Of a stretch of DNA of 64,000 nt, positions 26,433 to 35,400 are shown piece by piece. Origin of the DNA: an uncultured Clostridia bacterium (GTDB lineage Bacteria; Bacillota; Clostridia; Christensenellales; UBA1242); assembly GCA_944376845.1 (NCBI GenBank), contig CALWDZ010000002.1:62001-126000 (forward strand). Direction: 5' to 3'. How positions within the stretch are numbered: the first letter of the stretch is position 1; every line of letters starts with the position of its first letter. The translations under genes were made by a program, and so were the position numbers. Below the pieces are notes generated by a model. The model made no database searches. It was not told the DNA's origin and saw only the letters and a program-made list of their open reading frames with translations.

Positions 26433-26608
26433 ATTAGCACCACTTTTAATATATTATAAACATTAACACAAACATAAAACATAGCAACAAAAATAGCCAA
26501 ACTTAAACACTTTGACCAAAAAACTTCTGCGTTTATTTTATGCCTATAAACTATTGGATAAACAGATTCGGCATCTGTTATTTGTATATCCTTGCCAAAG
26601 TTTTCCAC
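26429..26608 (-). CDS. Small single-pass membrane protein between minE and the M50 protease (59 aa)
   Basis: Not an obvious ORF because of its size and GTG start, but it fills a 195-base gap. It reads MENFGKDIQITDAESVYPIV..., then one hydrophobic segment (LSLAIFVAMFYVCVNVYNIL) near the C-terminus. The stop TGA overlaps the protease ATG (ATGA), and the GTG lies 20 bases after the minE stop, so it is packed into the operon. No clear Shine-Dalgarno sequence is seen. Function is unknown. A small membrane regulator of the protease, like SpoIVFA or BofA, is a guess based on position only. Confidence 0.6.
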   Translation of the reverse strand: MENFGKDIQITDAESVYPIVYRHKINAEVFWSKCLSLAIFVAMFYVCVNVYNILKVVLI

Positions 26609-26628
26609 GATATATTGTATTTTTATTT

Positions 26629-26868
26629 TTAAACAGTTAGAACACCTATTGATTTAACTCGTTTTGCTGTTACATGTGCATTAAACTCAATTCCATCGTC
26701 TGTGATGTCTGCTGTAATAACCACATTAGGTTCATCCATATAACATTCACATACATTTTTAAAGTCGCTTGATAGCACTTCGCAAAGTTTTTCTGGACTG
26801 TTTTCTTTGTCATCCACCAAAACACGTTTTAATCTATTTTCTCCTATTTGAGCAATAGTAACTTTCAA
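26629..26868 (-). CDS. minE: Cell division topological specificity factor MinE
   Basis: MinE stimulates the MinD ATPase and drives Min pole-to-pole dynamics. I start it at a TTG at 26868, one base after the minD stop and following AAGGAAGG, giving 79 residues; an open frame continues upstream inside minD but is not family-like. The visible pattern AQIGENRLKRVLVDDKENSPEKL matches the MinE anti-MinCD and beta-strand region, and the rest the topological specificity domain (NVVITADITDDGIEFNAHV). minC is not nearby. Confidence 0.85.
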   Translation of the reverse strand: MKVTIAQIGENRLKRVLVDDKENSPEKLCEVLSSDFKNVCECYMDEPNVVITADITDDGIEFNAHVTAKRVKSIGVLTV

Positions 26869-26869
26869 A

Positions 26870-27658
26870 TTACACCTTCCTTTTAATATTTCTCCTAAAA
26901 GAGCCAAATAATCCTCGATACTTTTGTTTACAATCATATACTTTTTGAGTACCATTATGTAAATTTTCTGCAAGCAACATCCATGCTCTATTTGATTCCC
27001 TACCACCCAAAGCACCAATGCTTGAAAGTGCTGTTATATCGTCGTCTTCTGGAATGACGCCAAGCACCGGAATATGCAAAAATCTTATAATTTCATCAAC
27101 GTCAATCATTTCGCCATTCATCATAAGATCGCCCCTTACACGATTAACAACTAAATATTTTTGATTTAAATTATATGTAGCAAGTATTGAAAGCACCTTA
27201 TCAGCATCTCTTATGCTTGATATGTGTGGTGTGACCACAACCACTGCCTCACTTGCACAAGAAACTGCACGCTTAAACCCTTGCTCCACCCCGGCAGGAC
27301 AATCTATAAATATATAATCAAAACTGTTTTCTAGGCTTTTTACAACGCTCTGTATATCGCTTGCCGACACTTCTTCCCCGCGATAAGAATGTGCTGAAGG
27401 AAGAATATATAGGTTTTCAAAATTCTTGTCCTGAACAAGTGCTTGACTTGCACGGCATCTGCTTTCAATAACATCTATTATGTCAAAAACCACCTTGTTT
27501 TCTATCCCCATCACAACATCAAGATTATTCAATCCTATGTCTACGTCTAAAATGCAAACTCTAAATCCTAAATTTGATAAAGTGGCTCCAAGATTAGCAC
27601 AAACCGTGGTTTTACCCACTCCTCCTTTGCCACTCGTAAACACTATTTTCCTTGCCAT
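26870..27658 (-). CDS. minD: Septum site-determining ATPase MinD
   Basis: MinD binds the membrane in its ATP form and positions the division septum. The 262 residues have the deviant Walker A GKGGVGKTTVCANLG, the VDIGLNNLDVV segment, DYIFIDCPAGVEQG (switch II) and a C-terminal amphipathic helix (LFGSFRRNIKRK) for membrane targeting. The start ATG has GAGG. It is the first gene of minD-minE-small ORF-M50. minC is absent here, which is common when it lies elsewhere or is lost. Confidence 0.95.
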   Translation of the reverse strand: MARKIVFTSGKGGVGKTTVCANLGATLSNLGFRVCILDVDIGLNNLDVVMGIENKVVFDIIDVIESRCRASQALVQDKNFENLYILPSAHSYRGEEVSASDIQSVVKSLENSFDYIFIDCPAGVEQGFKRAVSCASEAVVVVTPHISSIRDADKVLSILATYNLNQKYLVVNRVRGDLMMNGEMIDVDEIIRFLHIPVLGVIPEDDDITALSSIGALGGRESNRAWMLLAENLHNGTQKVYDCKQKYRGLFGSFRRNIKRKV

Positions 27659-27689
27659 TTTAACCTCAAATTTAGTTTAATAAGTATAT

Positions 27690-27730
27690 AAAAAAAAGCA
27701 AAGGAACATTTTGTACATTTATGTCCCTTT
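27690..27730 (-). terminator. Intrinsic terminator after the MreB-like gene
   Basis: AAAGGGACAT and ATGTTCCTTT pair over 10 bp (one G-T), with an 11-base loop, followed on the minus strand by GC and eight T. Confidence 0.8.
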
Positions 27731-27747
27731 TGTGCTATTTTTGCATT

Positions 27748-28752
27748 TCAATTTTGAGCAACTTGATCTAACAAAGTTGAATTATTTACAAGTTTAATAA
27801 GTCCGTTCAAAGTCGCTTCACTGCTTTCATCGCTAATAAGTACATTGATTTTAAGGCGAGTTCTTAAATATTTTTCAAGGCCAACCATCTTTGAATATCC
27901 GCCTGTTATCGTTATACCATTTCTTGTAACATCTCCTGCAAGATCAGAAGGAAGAGTTGATATAGTCGCTTCTATTACACGCACCAATTCATCTAAGAAA
28001 AACGATGTTGCTTCATAAATGTCGTGTGCTGAAATAACGACAGTATCCACTAAATTTGTACCATTATTTATACATGAAACTTCTTCTGTTGAAGTATCAC
28101 TTTCATACAAACTACCAATACTTTCCTTGAGATGCTGTGCAGTTTTTAAGCCTATTGTTACACCATATTTCTTTTGAATGTATTCCACAATAGAACTATC
28201 AAGTGTTCTTCCACCAAGTGCAAGTGTAGAACCACAAACTATATGATTTAAATTTATAACTGCACAATCTATTGTACCACCCCCGATGTCTACTATCATT
28301 TTGGCACTATTAGCACTGATGTTTATATTTTCACCTATTGCTGCAGAAATCACACTTGGAATTAAAATTATATCTTTTATTTTTACAGAATTACAAAGGT
28401 CAATGTATTTTTGTTTTACATCATCAGTTAAACCGACCGGTATTAAAAGTACAAGTTTAATAGGATTAAACAAACTTGGTTTAATTTGAACGCTTTCAAA
28501 AAGTTGTTTAAGTAAAATTGTTGCATACTCTGGGCTGACTATCTCACCAAACCCTACAGGACTAAAAGTCATAACATTATCATAATTTTTACCTAAAAGT
28601 TTATACGACTCGTTTCCAACGCACTGTAAAACATATCCATCTTCTGCACGTTTGACAGAAACTAAATTGGCTTGTTTTAATATTAGCCCTTCATTTTGTT
28701 TAACTAAATTTACGTAACTACTACCAAAATCTAATCCTAAAATTGTTTGCAT
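27748..28752 (-). CDS. MreB/Mbl-family actin-like protein
   Basis: MreB forms filaments that guide wall synthesis. The 334 residues show the actin-fold motifs: phosphate 1 LGLDFGSSYVNLV, phosphate 2 MIVDIGGGTIDCAVI, and adenosine ITGGYSKMVGL. The sequence between them is quite diverged from canonical MreB (typical DLGTANTLV is replaced), so it may be an MreB paralogue rather than the main rod-shape protein. No mreC or mreD follows. The start ATG has GAGG. It lies between an HtrA-like lipoprotein and minD; a terminator separates it from minD. Confidence 0.85.
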   Translation of the reverse strand: MQTILGLDFGSSYVNLVKQNEGLILKQANLVSVKRAEDGYVLQCVGNESYKLLGKNYDNVMTFSPVGFGEIVSPEYATILLKQLFESVQIKPSLFNPIKLVLLIPVGLTDDVKQKYIDLCNSVKIKDIILIPSVISAAIGENINISANSAKMIVDIGGGTIDCAVINLNHIVCGSTLALGGRTLDSSIVEYIQKKYGVTIGLKTAQHLKESIGSLYESDTSTEEVSCINNGTNLVDTVVISAHDIYEATSFFLDELVRVIEATISTLPSDLAGDVTRNGITITGGYSKMVGLEKYLRTRLKINVLISDESSEATLNGLIKLVNNSTLLDQVAQN

Positions 28753-28764
28753 TTTTTCCTCTCA

Positions 28765-29826
28765 TTAAGTCAAAGTAACTTCAACATCTATCTTTTCATT
28801 ATTTCTTAAAATTTCAATCGTTACAACTTCTCCGCTTGACATTTGCATAAGTGCATATATAAGGTCATTTCGACAAGAAATATCAAAACTACTATTAGAA
28901 GCATTCATAGCGACAATAATATCGTCTACTTGTATTATGCCCTCTGAATTACCACTTACTTCTGTTACATGCAGACCGTCTTGTTGTATGATATCATAGT
29001 TATAAATATCACAAATTATACTATCAACTACACTTACACCAAGCGATGGTAAAATATACTGCGTTCCATTGTTATCACACTCAACAATATCATCTAACAC
29101 CAACAAAACAGGATAAATAGGTACTGCAAAATACATTTCATTCCCACTATTTGAGCCTAAAGTGTTTAAACCAATAAGATAACCATTCATATCAAACAAA
29201 CCACCACCACTATTTCCATTGGAAATTGAAGCGGTATGCTGAATAAGGTTTTCATAAACATTTTGACTAAGTCCATTTGAAGCCGATGATAATGAATACC
29301 TATTAAGCCCACTTACATAACCGAATGTACAAGAATTTTGATATGCAAAATCAAGTGGTGTACCTATAGCGATTACTGGTTCCAAAATGCTTAATCTATT
29401 AGTATCAGAAATAACTCTATCAACTGCATTAACATATGGAATATCGGTTTTTTCACAACGTAAAATAGCAACATCAAGATTAGAATTCGACCACAAAAGT
29501 TGTGATTCGTACCCTACATTTCCAACATTTAGATAAATTTCTATTTTTAAGTTGTCATTTTGTAATACTCTATATATAACATGATAGTTTGTGACTATAT
29601 AGCCGCCGTCACGAATACAAACTCCACTACCCATATTTATTTGGCTTTCTGTTTGTCCGTCAACGACAAAAACTGTAACTACACTGTCTATGACTTCTTC
29701 TGCAACCTCTGATGGTGATTGAGTATACACTCCACTACCATCTTGCGAAGTTACTATATCTAAACATCCACTAAACATAAAAGCAGAAACCAAAAGCAAT
29801 GATAGAGCGAACAATCTTTTTTTCAT
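28765..29826 (-). CDS. HtrA/DegP-like S1C serine protease, lipoprotein
   Basis: An extracytoplasmic serine protease for damaged proteins. The N-terminus has a lipoprotein signal with LLVSAFMFSGC (lipobox Cys at about 21). The trypsin-like domain shows the catalytic triad: His in YIVTNYHVIY, Asp in NSNLDVAILRC, Ser in GNSGGGLFD. A C-terminal PDZ domain (about 255-353; GLHVTEVSGNSEG, VDDIIVAMNAS) follows. The 353 residues fit the family. It lies 12 bases before the MreB-like gene and is separated from ppx by a terminator-like hairpin. Confidence 0.92.
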   Translation of the reverse strand: MKKRLFALSLLLVSAFMFSGCLDIVTSQDGSGVYTQSPSEVAEEVIDSVVTVFVVDGQTESQINMGSGVCIRDGGYIVTNYHVIYRVLQNDNLKIEIYLNVGNVGYESQLLWSNSNLDVAILRCEKTDIPYVNAVDRVISDTNRLSILEPVIAIGTPLDFAYQNSCTFGYVSGLNRYSLSSASNGLSQNVYENLIQHTASISNGNSGGGLFDMNGYLIGLNTLGSNSGNEMYFAVPIYPVLLVLDDIVECDNNGTQYILPSLGVSVVDSIICDIYNYDIIQQDGLHVTEVSGNSEGIIQVDDIIVAMNASNSSFDISCRNDLIYALMQMSSGEVVTIEILRNNEKIDVEVTLT

Positions 29827-29845
29827 ACTCTCTCCTTATTAAGAA

Positions 29846-29870
29846 TAAAAACTCATATCAGCGATATGAG
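29846..29870 (-). terminator. Intrinsic terminator between the Ppx/GppA and HtrA genes
   Basis: CTCATATC and GATATGAG form an 8-bp stem with a 3-base loop, followed on the minus strand by TTTTTA, two bases after the ppx stop. It lies just before the next gene's binding site, so read-through may be partial. Confidence 0.75.
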
Positions 29871-29872
29871 AT

Positions 29873-31363
29873 TTAAATTATTTGTAAATTCTTTTTAAGT
29901 ATTTTCTTAAACACAGGGGCAAGTTTCATTGCCTGCCTTATATCAAAACTTGCATCATTTTTAACAATTGTTTTCATAATTATTGAATCGCCTAAAATAT
30001 CGCAACTTATATCATAAACATTGCCACTTTTTGAACTATCAAGTTTGGAAGCAAGATTTATTATAATGCCAAGTTTTCTTACTGCATCAAGGTCATCTTC
30101 ATTCAAAATATCTTTATATCTTACCCAATCAGATAAAGAAAGATTATCTAAATTTTGACATTTACATGCAAAGCCAGCAAGTAATAGGTCTTTATGAGAT
30201 ACACCATTAAGTCTTGAATTTATTATAACATCAAAACTATATTTTGAATTGTTTTCAAAGTTGATGCGTTTGCCGCAATCATACATTGATGATGCTATTC
30301 TGAGTGGTTTTACATAGGCTCTTGGAAGTTTGTGCATAACTTTTAACTGCTTAAAAAGCACCAATGCTAAATTGTAAACATTCTGTGTGTTGCTATTTGG
30401 TGTATCATAAAATGTTCTTATGCTATCTAGGCTATATGCAAGCATATCGCTTAAAGGTTTATCGTTGGTTTCTGGGACTACATAACTATAGATAAGTCCT
30501 TCATCCAGTCCGCCTGAAGATATTGAAAAGTTTTGAATACCTAATGCTTCTACAATACCTTTTACAATTGCCATACCTGATACAAGATAATCTGCTCTAT
30601 CTTCACTTACACCTTTAAGTTTTATAGTTTGGTCAAGATCCAAATCTTTAACCTTGTCAAAAACTGCATCAAAAACCTCTGTTGAAACAACATAGTTATT
30701 ATCTATATCAAGTGGATAGTGTGCAACACGCTTTGCAAGTTTGCCAATACTTACCATAGTTTGTCCCGTACCGACGAACATTAAATCCTGGTCTGGCGAA
30801 ATAAGCAATTCACTTGGATGATAATTTTGTTTTACTTTTTCAATTATTTCATTATATGGAACTTTATCATCAGCCAAACTTACAGCACCGAAAGATAGTG
30901 TTGCTATATTTAAGATAGTTCTTCTATTGTAATGAATTACATGAGTGTTATTCGCTTCGACATCCACAATGACACCTTTTGGAACATCGATAAAATTGAC
31001 TATACCATTATAAATGGCTTTGATTTCCTCATCAAGTGTTAAGATTGAGAATGTGAATGATGTATTATTATAGATTTCATCAAAAAAGCTTTTCTGATTT
31101 TTGGCATCTTTTATAAAACTTGTTGAAACGCTAACTACTTTAGTGATGCCATTATTTTCACAAACCTTTCGAAACATCTTTAAAATATTTAATGTTTCAG
31201 TGATTTTTGCTGTAGAAACTAAACCTTCATTTACAATTGTTTGACCAAGGCGGATATTTTCATCAATCCTATCAAAGACATTAAAATATCCTCCTGGTGC
31301 AACATTCATCATTACAAGTTTTAATTCAATCTCATTAAGTTCAATAAGTGCAACTTTTTCCAT
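29873..31363 (-). CDS. Ppx/GppA phosphatase family protein
   Basis: The family hydrolyses polyphosphate or the pentaphosphate alarmone. The 496 residues contain the actin-like Ppx/GppA domain (about 1-300) with IVDVEANNTHVIHYNR and YLVSGMAIVKGIVEAL, and a C-terminal HD-like helical domain (about 310-496) as in long Ppx proteins. The usual N-terminal DIGSNS is replaced by VALIELNEIELKLVM, and the second phosphate motif is changed too (VDVEANNTH for DIGGGS). Loss of these loops suggests weak or altered catalysis. The start has GAGGG; a small ferredoxin gene lies 21 bases upstream. Confidence 0.82.
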   Translation of the reverse strand: MEKVALIELNEIELKLVMMNVAPGGYFNVFDRIDENIRLGQTIVNEGLVSTAKITETLNILKMFRKVCENNGITKVVSVSTSFIKDAKNQKSFFDEIYNNTSFTFSILTLDEEIKAIYNGIVNFIDVPKGVIVDVEANNTHVIHYNRRTILNIATLSFGAVSLADDKVPYNEIIEKVKQNYHPSELLISPDQDLMFVGTGQTMVSIGKLAKRVAHYPLDIDNNYVVSTEVFDAVFDKVKDLDLDQTIKLKGVSEDRADYLVSGMAIVKGIVEALGIQNFSISSGGLDEGLIYSYVVPETNDKPLSDMLAYSLDSIRTFYDTPNSNTQNVYNLALVLFKQLKVMHKLPRAYVKPLRIASSMYDCGKRINFENNSKYSFDVIINSRLNGVSHKDLLLAGFACKCQNLDNLSLSDWVRYKDILNEDDLDAVRKLGIIINLASKLDSSKSGNVYDISCDILGDSIIMKTIVKNDASFDIRQAMKLAPVFKKILKKNLQII

Positions 31364-31384
31364 TTTTCCCTCTATTATAATTTA

Positions 31385-31552
31385 TTATCTTTCAATTTTA
31401 ATTGCATTGACTGGACAAACTGCTTCACATGTTCCACATTTTATACAGATATTTGGATCAATCCATGCTTTACCGTCTTTAAAAGAGATAGCCTCAACTG
31501 GACACATATTTATGCAAGTGCCACAAGAAATACATTTTTTTGGGTCAACCAT
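31385..31552 (-). CDS. Small 2[4Fe-4S] ferredoxin (55 aa)
   Basis: A clear clostridial-type ferredoxin too short for most ORF filters. The translation begins MVDPKKCISCGTCINMCP and has two CxxCxxCxxxCP motifs (residues 7-18 and 36-47), each able to hold one 4Fe-4S cluster, so it carries electrons between low-potential enzymes. The ATG at 31552 follows AAGGAG. It lies in one apparent transcript with the Ppx/GppA gene, and has its own promoter. Presence fits an anaerobe. Confidence 0.93.
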   Translation of the reverse strand: MVDPKKCISCGTCINMCPVEAISFKDGKAWIDPNICIKCGTCEAVCPVNAIKIER

Positions 31553-31584
31553 ACAAAAAACTCCTTTTTCTTCATGCGGAATTT

Positions 31585-31613
31585 AGTTTAACATAATATT
31601 AATATTTTGTCCA
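31585..31613 (-). promoter_or_regulatory. Predicted sigma-A promoter of ferredoxin-ppx
   Basis: Minus-strand TGGACA (31608-31613), a 17-base spacer and TAAACT (31585-31590) with TGT extension. Confidence 0.5.
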
Positions 31614-31623
31614 CTAGAAAAGA

Positions 31624-31983
31624 TTATTTTTTGAATATTTTAACGAACTCAAAAATACTTAAAATTATTAAAAAAACTCCAAATAGTATTTTTAAAACTC
31701 CGCCGTCTATTAAATTTGCCAAGATACTCCCCACCACTGCAAAAACAATACCGGACGGAATAAGTATAAAAAGATATTTAGGCACAATCAATTTGTTTTT
31801 TATGTGAATTAGTATTGCAATGACGCTCATCGGCAAAAACGCTATTAAATTATATCCCTGAGCAAGAATTTGACTAACATCGGAAAATATTGTCAATAAT
31901 GGTATAAGAAGCGTACCACCTCCCATTCCCATAGCCCCAACTATACCAGAAAGAAAACCAAAGATAATAAATAAATACCACAT
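31624..31983 (-). CDS. TSUP (TauE/SafE) transporter, second half
   Basis: Four hydrophobic segments in 119 residues, with the repeat signature IVGAMGMGGGTLLIPLLTIF near the N-terminus. A normal TauE/SafE transporter is about 250 residues and contains two such halves. Here the second half is its own gene, starting one base after the stop of the first half. Family members export sulfite or other small organosulfur anions; the substrate cannot be read from the sequence. It is translationally coupled to the first half. Confidence 0.85.
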   Translation of the reverse strand: MWYLFIIFGFLSGIVGAMGMGGGTLLIPLLTIFSDVSQILAQGYNLIAFLPMSVIAILIHIKNKLIVPKYLFILIPSGIVFAVVGSILANLIDGGVLKILFGVFLIILSIFEFVKIFKK

Positions 31984-31984
31984 T

Positions 31985-32356
31985 TTATATCACCATTTTA
32001 ACCCCAACTCCAAGCATCAAAATTGCAAAAATTACCCTAAGCCATTTGCTATTTATTTTACTTAAAAAAATAGCACCAATGATTCCGCCGGTAATTGCTC
32101 CCAAACTGACCCAAGATAAATTGACAAAGTCTATATTATTGTTGTATATGTAAACTAAGGCACTTACCATGCACAATGGCAAAATTACACAAAGGGTGGT
32201 TGCATGCGCCTTTTTGCTTTCAAGTCCAATTATTTTTTCAAGTATTGGTACACAAAGCATTCCTCCCCCACCACCAAAAAATCCATTCACAAGCCCAATT
32301 AGTGCTCCACAAAGTATGAGAATTAATATTTGTTTTTTTGAAAATTGGTTTTTCAT
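31985..32356 (-). CDS. TSUP (TauE/SafE) transporter, first half
   Basis: The 123 residues from the ATG at 32356 have the TSUP half-repeat motif GFFGGGGGMLCVPIL and four hydrophobic segments, ending MVI-stop. The next gene supplies the complementary half. Pairs of this kind occur in Clostridia as separate genes, so I read it as a two-subunit transporter rather than a frameshift, though a recent frameshift is not excluded because the second half starts in another frame. A TTG at 32374 would add six residues. No clear binding site precedes the ATG. Confidence 0.82.
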   Translation of the reverse strand: MKNQFSKKQILILILCGALIGLVNGFFGGGGGMLCVPILEKIIGLESKKAHATTLCVILPLCMVSALVYIYNNNIDFVNLSWVSLGAITGGIIGAIFLSKINSKWLRVIFAILMLGVGVKMVI

Positions 32357-32388
32357 AAAAATATTGTTGCACAATTGTCAAAAAATAT

Positions 32389-32417
32389 TTGCAAATATTG
32401 CCGATATGCTCTATACT
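32389..32417 (+). promoter_or_regulatory. Predicted sigma-A promoter of the surface protein gene
   Basis: TTGCAA (32389-32394), a 17-base spacer and TATACT (32412-32417), about 38 bases before the ATG. Confidence 0.65.
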
Positions 32418-32454
32418 AATTGGGTTAATTATTTAAATAAAAAAAAGGTGTTAT

Positions 32455-35400
32455 ATGATTACTGCTAATAAAAAATTCAGTTATTTATCAATTATTATTG
32501 TCTCTTTGATTTTGGCTATATGCCTAAGTTTCTATCCATCGGTAAATAATGGCTTTGCCTTAGCCGAAGATATGGCTTCTACGGAAATTACAATCACGAA
32601 TAGTGATTTTGACTCGTCTAGTACGGCATCATTACAATCAACACCAACTGGTTGGTCACGAGTTGGTTCTTCAAGTGGAACAAACGGGGTTATAAGTGTT
32701 AACCCTGACACTTTTTCGAATCGTGCTTCAAGTTATGCCCTTACTAGTTCTCAAAATCCAAGTAAACCATATACACAATCTGGTCATGAACTTGATAACC
32801 ATATACTTATGATAAATGCCAAAAGCGGAACTGATTCAAACGAGTCAAACCATCTTGGATATGAATCTAACGATATCACACTTAGTGCATATTCATATTA
32901 TCGTTTTAGCATATGGACATTAACGCAGACTAATGCACGTGCATCTATATATATTGATGGACTTGGTGATGATGTTGAAAATACAAGTTTTGAATCATAT
33001 ACAACAAATGGTTGGACTGAATATAGATTTTATATTGCGACAGGTATAAATGAAGAAACTATAACAATTCAGTTGTGGCTTGGAACAAAAACAAGTGATA
33101 GCACAAATGCGGTATTTTTTGACCACATAACTGCTAGACAACTTTCTGGTAACTATTTTTATGATGAAGCAGGTCAATATGTTGGCACAGACAATGTTGT
33201 TTTAAATAGAACAAATATTATTGACCTTAGAGACACATTAGATGGTATGATTGAAAACGCTAACTTTGAACTTGGCAACTTCACAGGTTGGACAGTGGAA
33301 AATTATCTTCCAATTGGTGGAGACGCAAAAATTGTTAGCATTCAAAATCGTGCCAGTATGGAAAGTTTAGGGCTAGACTATATGGGCTCTTCGCTCAGTG
33401 AACAAAATAAATATGCTCTAGTTATGTACTCAACAACAAATAATGCTGTTACAGTTGAATATGAAAGCACATCATTTGAAGTCTTACCTTACGAAACCTA
33501 TAAAATAACTATTTGGGCTAAAGTGAGTGATGATTTCAATGGAACAGCATATGTTACCCTTCGTGAAGGGACAGATGTTTCAAACTTCTATGGCGAAGAT
33601 TATTCAGAAGATTTCTACACACCTGTAGAACAATCGGTATCAATAACTTCCAACACCGCAAACACTTTAACCAATGACTATACACCTTATTATATTTATG
33701 TTAAAGGCCATGACCTTTATAGAACATCATTTTCTCTTGTCCTTGGCTTTGGAAATTCAGAAGCCGGAGCAACAGGATGTGTTATATTTGATGACATTAC
33801 TTTTGAAAGTATTTCACATGAACAATTTGATAGTGCATCAACTACAAACTCAACTTCTGTAGAACCAAGCATTTTAACTGGTTCACCAACAGTGGAAAAT
33901 GGAACTTTCAACTCTTCTGACACTCTTGACAAAAATTTTGAATATCCAGTAAAACCTGCAAGTTGGACAAGTCAAACAGAAAATGACACATCAAGTATGT
34001 ATGGTATAGTAAATACCTACTCACCTTTATATGAAGAAAACAGAGCAACATATGGAAATGCTAGAAACCCTGGAAATCCATCAACAACTAATCTTGGTAC
34101 AAATAGTGATGTAAACAATGTGCTAATGCTATACAATTACCAAGAAACATATCAATCTGTAACCAGTGCTGATATTTCTACAACTGCTAATAGTTATCAA
34201 CTTTTGTCTTTTGATTATAAAACAGTTGCACAAAGTTTAAACAATGCCCTACTAAGCGTTTATATTACTGATAGTGATGGCAACATACTTTATGCTGATG
34301 AAGGAATAAGCAGTTCAGAGTGGACAAATTACTCTGTAATGATAAACACTGACACATACTCAACTACCCTACGTTTAATGCTTGCACTTGGGACAGAAGA
34401 TGCTCCAGTTACTGGTTATTTATATGTCGACAATGTTAGATTTGAAACAAGTAATCTTGTAACAGATGACACTTATGAAGATTACGCAAACTCACATAAT
34501 ACCCTTGACTTCTCGCTTACAAACTTTGGCTTTGTTTCAAACGAAACAGTAAACGGCATTCATACGCCTTACATGTACGAACAAAACCTTGAAGATGGAG
34601 AAGATTCAACTCAAGGAAACCCCGTTGCATATGGTGGAATGATTAACGCTGAAGATAATATTTTTAGGATAACTCATAGCAACTCAGATGAGACAAATGA
34701 AACTTATATGCCAGCATTTATATCTAATTCAATTGCAAGATATACCCTAACAGGCAAAGAATCATTAACATTAAGTGCTGACACATATTACAAAATTTCT
34801 ATTGATGTATATACTAGATTTACTGGTGATACATTTCAAGAAGGCGTAGAAGAAGATGAAAAACTAAAATTTGGTGCCATCTTTGGTCTTGTTGGAATGG
34901 ATAGAAACTTTGAAGAAATTGTATCAAATGACGAATGGACAACTTATACTATATATGTCACAGTAAATGAAGACACATCTGTACAACTTCAATTTGGAAT
35001 TTTAAGTGAAAGTGCAAAAATTCAAGGACAGGCTTTCTTTGATAACTTAACACTTGAAACAATTGAACAATCTGAATATGACCACGCAGTAGAAAGATAT
35101 GCAGATGATGATACAGTACTTTTACTCACAACAGAAGACACAACTACAGAAGACAATGGTGACAATAATACCGATAATGATGATAATCAAACTGATGGAC
35201 TTATATGGTATGTAATTCCAACCGCAATATTGTTTGTTGCTCTTGTAATCGCATTATGTGCATACTTTATGAAAAAAGTAACCATTAAAAAGTGGGAAAG
35301 AAAAAAAGCCAGCGAATATGATAGAGAGTCTACCCTATACCGCGATGTTGTAAGACGTGAAGCAGAACAAATTAGAGATGCAAAAATTAAAGAATATCAA

